A stretch of DNA of 64,000 bases from an uncultured Flavobacteriaceae bacterium. GTDB lineage: Bacteria > Bacteroidota > Bacteroidia > Flavobacteriales > Flavobacteriaceae. The translations under genes and the position numbers were made by a program. Within the stretch, counting starts at the first letter, position 1. Every line of letters begins with the position of its first letter. The notes under the pieces were generated by a model. It was not told the DNA's origin. It saw only the letters and a program-made list of their open reading frames with translations, and searched no databases. This document shows positions 63,243-64,000 of this stretch, piece by piece. The stretch covers positions 1 to 64,000 of the forward strand of contig CALJVK010000008.1 of assembly GCA_937773465.1 (NCBI GenBank), written 5' to 3'.

Positions 63243-63626
63243 ATGAAACATCAATTAGAAGCAGTTAAAATCTTTCATGAGATATATAAGCTTAAATACA
63301 AAGAATCTCCAACAACCGATATAGGTACTGATAAAATTAATTTAAGATTTAATTTAATGGCTGAAGAAAATGAAGAATATCTTGAAGCAGCTAAAAACAA
63401 TGATTTAATTGAAGTCGCAGATGCTTTGGGTGATATGTTATATATTTTATGTGGAACCATCATTGAACACGGAATGCAAGATAAAATAGAAGAAGTATTT
63501 GATGAAATACAAAAAAGTAATTTAAGTAAGCTAGGAGAAAATGGTAAACCAATATATAGAGAAGATGGAAAAGTTATGAAAGGACCGAATTATTTTAAAC
63601 CAGATATTTTAAAATTTTTTAATTAG
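63243..63626 (+). CDS. MazG-like nucleotide pyrophosphohydrolase
   Basis: 127 aa. Helical all-alpha NTP-PPase pattern: RFNLMAEENEEYLEAAKNND (about 34-53) holds the ExxE metal-binding helix, and EVADALGDMLYILCGTIIEHG the ExxD helix. C-terminal LGENGKPIYREDGKVMKGPNY is typical of the phosphoribosyl-ATP-pyrophosphatase-like subgroup in Bacteroidota. It probably removes non-canonical nucleotides. It overlaps the convergent aminotransferase gene by 4 bases. Confidence 0.85.
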   Translation: MKHQLEAVKIFHEIYKLKYKESPTTDIGTDKINLRFNLMAEENEEYLEAAKNNDLIEVADALGDMLYILCGTIIEHGMQDKIEEVFDEIQKSNLSKLGENGKPIYREDGKVMKGPNYFKPDILKFFN

Positions 63627-64000
63627 GCTTCTGTTCTCCATCCATAGGGATCTTCAGAAATATTATATTGAATATCATTAAGTTTATTCTTTAATAATAT
63701 ACTCCATGGTTTTTCAATTCTTGGTAATTCGAATTTTTCGTTTTCGTATCCAAAACCAATAATTGGCAATACTACAACTGCAGTTCCACTACCAAATATT
63801 TCTTTTAAACTATTGTTTTTTGCTGCTTCTATAATTTCATTAACCTTAATAGGTCTTACTTCAATATTTATTCCTTGGTCTTTCGCAATTTGAATTATAC
63901 TTTTTCTAGTAATTCCATCAAGAATACTGTCACTAGTTGGGGCTGTTATTAATTTATCTCCAATTCTAAAAAACAAATTCATAGTCCCTGCTTCTTCTAT
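63623..64000 (-). CDS. ilvE: Branched-chain amino acid aminotransferase, partial
   Basis: Frame open to the right edge (about 125 residues of the C-terminal part; the N-terminus lies outside). EEAGTMNLFFRIGDKLITA, TSDSILDGITRKSIIQIAKD, IEVRPIKVNEIIEA, EIFGSGTAVVVLPI and C-terminal DPYGWRTEA match fold-type IV PLP aminotransferases of the eukaryote-like BCAT group. It interconverts Leu/Ile/Val and their 2-oxo acids. Confidence 0.9.
   Translation of the reverse strand: MEEAGTMNLFFRIGDKLITAPTSDSILDGITRKSIIQIAKDQGINIEVRPIKVNEIIEAAKNNSLKEIFGSGTAVVVLPIIGFGYENEKFELPRIEKPWSILLKNKLNDIQYNISEDPYGWRTEA

Noticed and set aside
1..64000. CRISPR array, rRNA operon or prophage
   Set aside because: No regularly spaced direct repeats, rRNA sequence or phage structural genes were seen on either strand.

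Overview
The window looks like a chromosomal segment of a marine-type Bacteroidota, most likely Flavobacteriia. The evidence is AT-rich sequence (roughly 30% GC by eye), a SusC-like TonB receptor with a carboxypeptidase-regulatory-like N-terminal domain, a eukaryote-like GSII glutamine synthetase, and Omp28, DUF6029, DUF2452 and DUF1080 families. A 48-aa protein and a 77-aa protein also resemble small flavobacterial families. No phage, IS element, CRISPR or rRNA was seen. One tRNA gene (Arg, anticodon ACG) is present.

Positions 1 to about 39.8 kb form a dense accessory island for CoA-dependent breakdown of a lipid-like or alicyclic substrate. A minus-strand operon (8188 down to beyond position 1) carries a DUF1330 protein, acyl-CoA dehydrogenase (ACAD), nitronate-monooxygenase-like flavoprotein, sulfatase, SDR, ACAD10/11-like dehydrogenase, a second SDR and an APH-fold kinase. 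The last three resemble the kinase/SDR/ACAD set of LvaA/LvaD/LvaC and the ACAD10/11 route for 4-hydroxyacyl-CoA. A TetR regulator diverges from this operon at 8271. Next come a second sulfatase, small membrane proteins, a DJ-1/PfpI protein, a haloalkane-dehalogenase-like hydrolase, DUF1254 and DUF1214 proteins, an SDR and a sterol-desaturase-superfamily protein. Then acetoacetyl-CoA synthetase, a second NMO, an EthA-like Baeyer-Villiger monooxygenase, a TonB receptor, an alpha/beta hydrolase, an acyl-CoA synthetase and a GPH-type symporter. The plus-strand part (29.1-39.8 kb) has an acyl-CoA carboxylase beta subunit, enoyl-CoA hydratases, a reductase, thiolase, FabG-like SDR, MaoC-like hydratase, a 4-hydroxybutyryl-CoA dehydratase homologue and a paired two-subunit ACAD.

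Four strong copies and two weaker copies of an 18-bp inverted repeat (TTAGTAT-N4-ATACTAA) sit just upstream of transcription units across the island, including between the TetR gene and the 8-gene operon. I infer a TetR-controlled regulon that coordinates the island.

Several genes are frameshifted (0.8-1.6, 9.0-12.8, 27.2-27.5, 34.3 and 35.2 kb). In the four cases I could reconstruct fully, every break is repaired by removing inserted bases, and this gives normal family lengths. This points to insertion-type sequencing error rather than gene decay.

From 39.8 kb the content is more ordinary: a lysine-catabolism pair (DUF1338/HglS-like and saccharopine dehydrogenase) with a 30-bp inverted repeat, a threonine-to-glycine pair (TDH-like, kbl), envelope proteins, a Na/Ca exchanger, glnA, purM-prfA-pyrF, an amidohydrolase, an outer-membrane protein/P-II/Amt nitrogen operon, crcB, a MazG-like hydrolase and a partial branched-chain aminotransferase.
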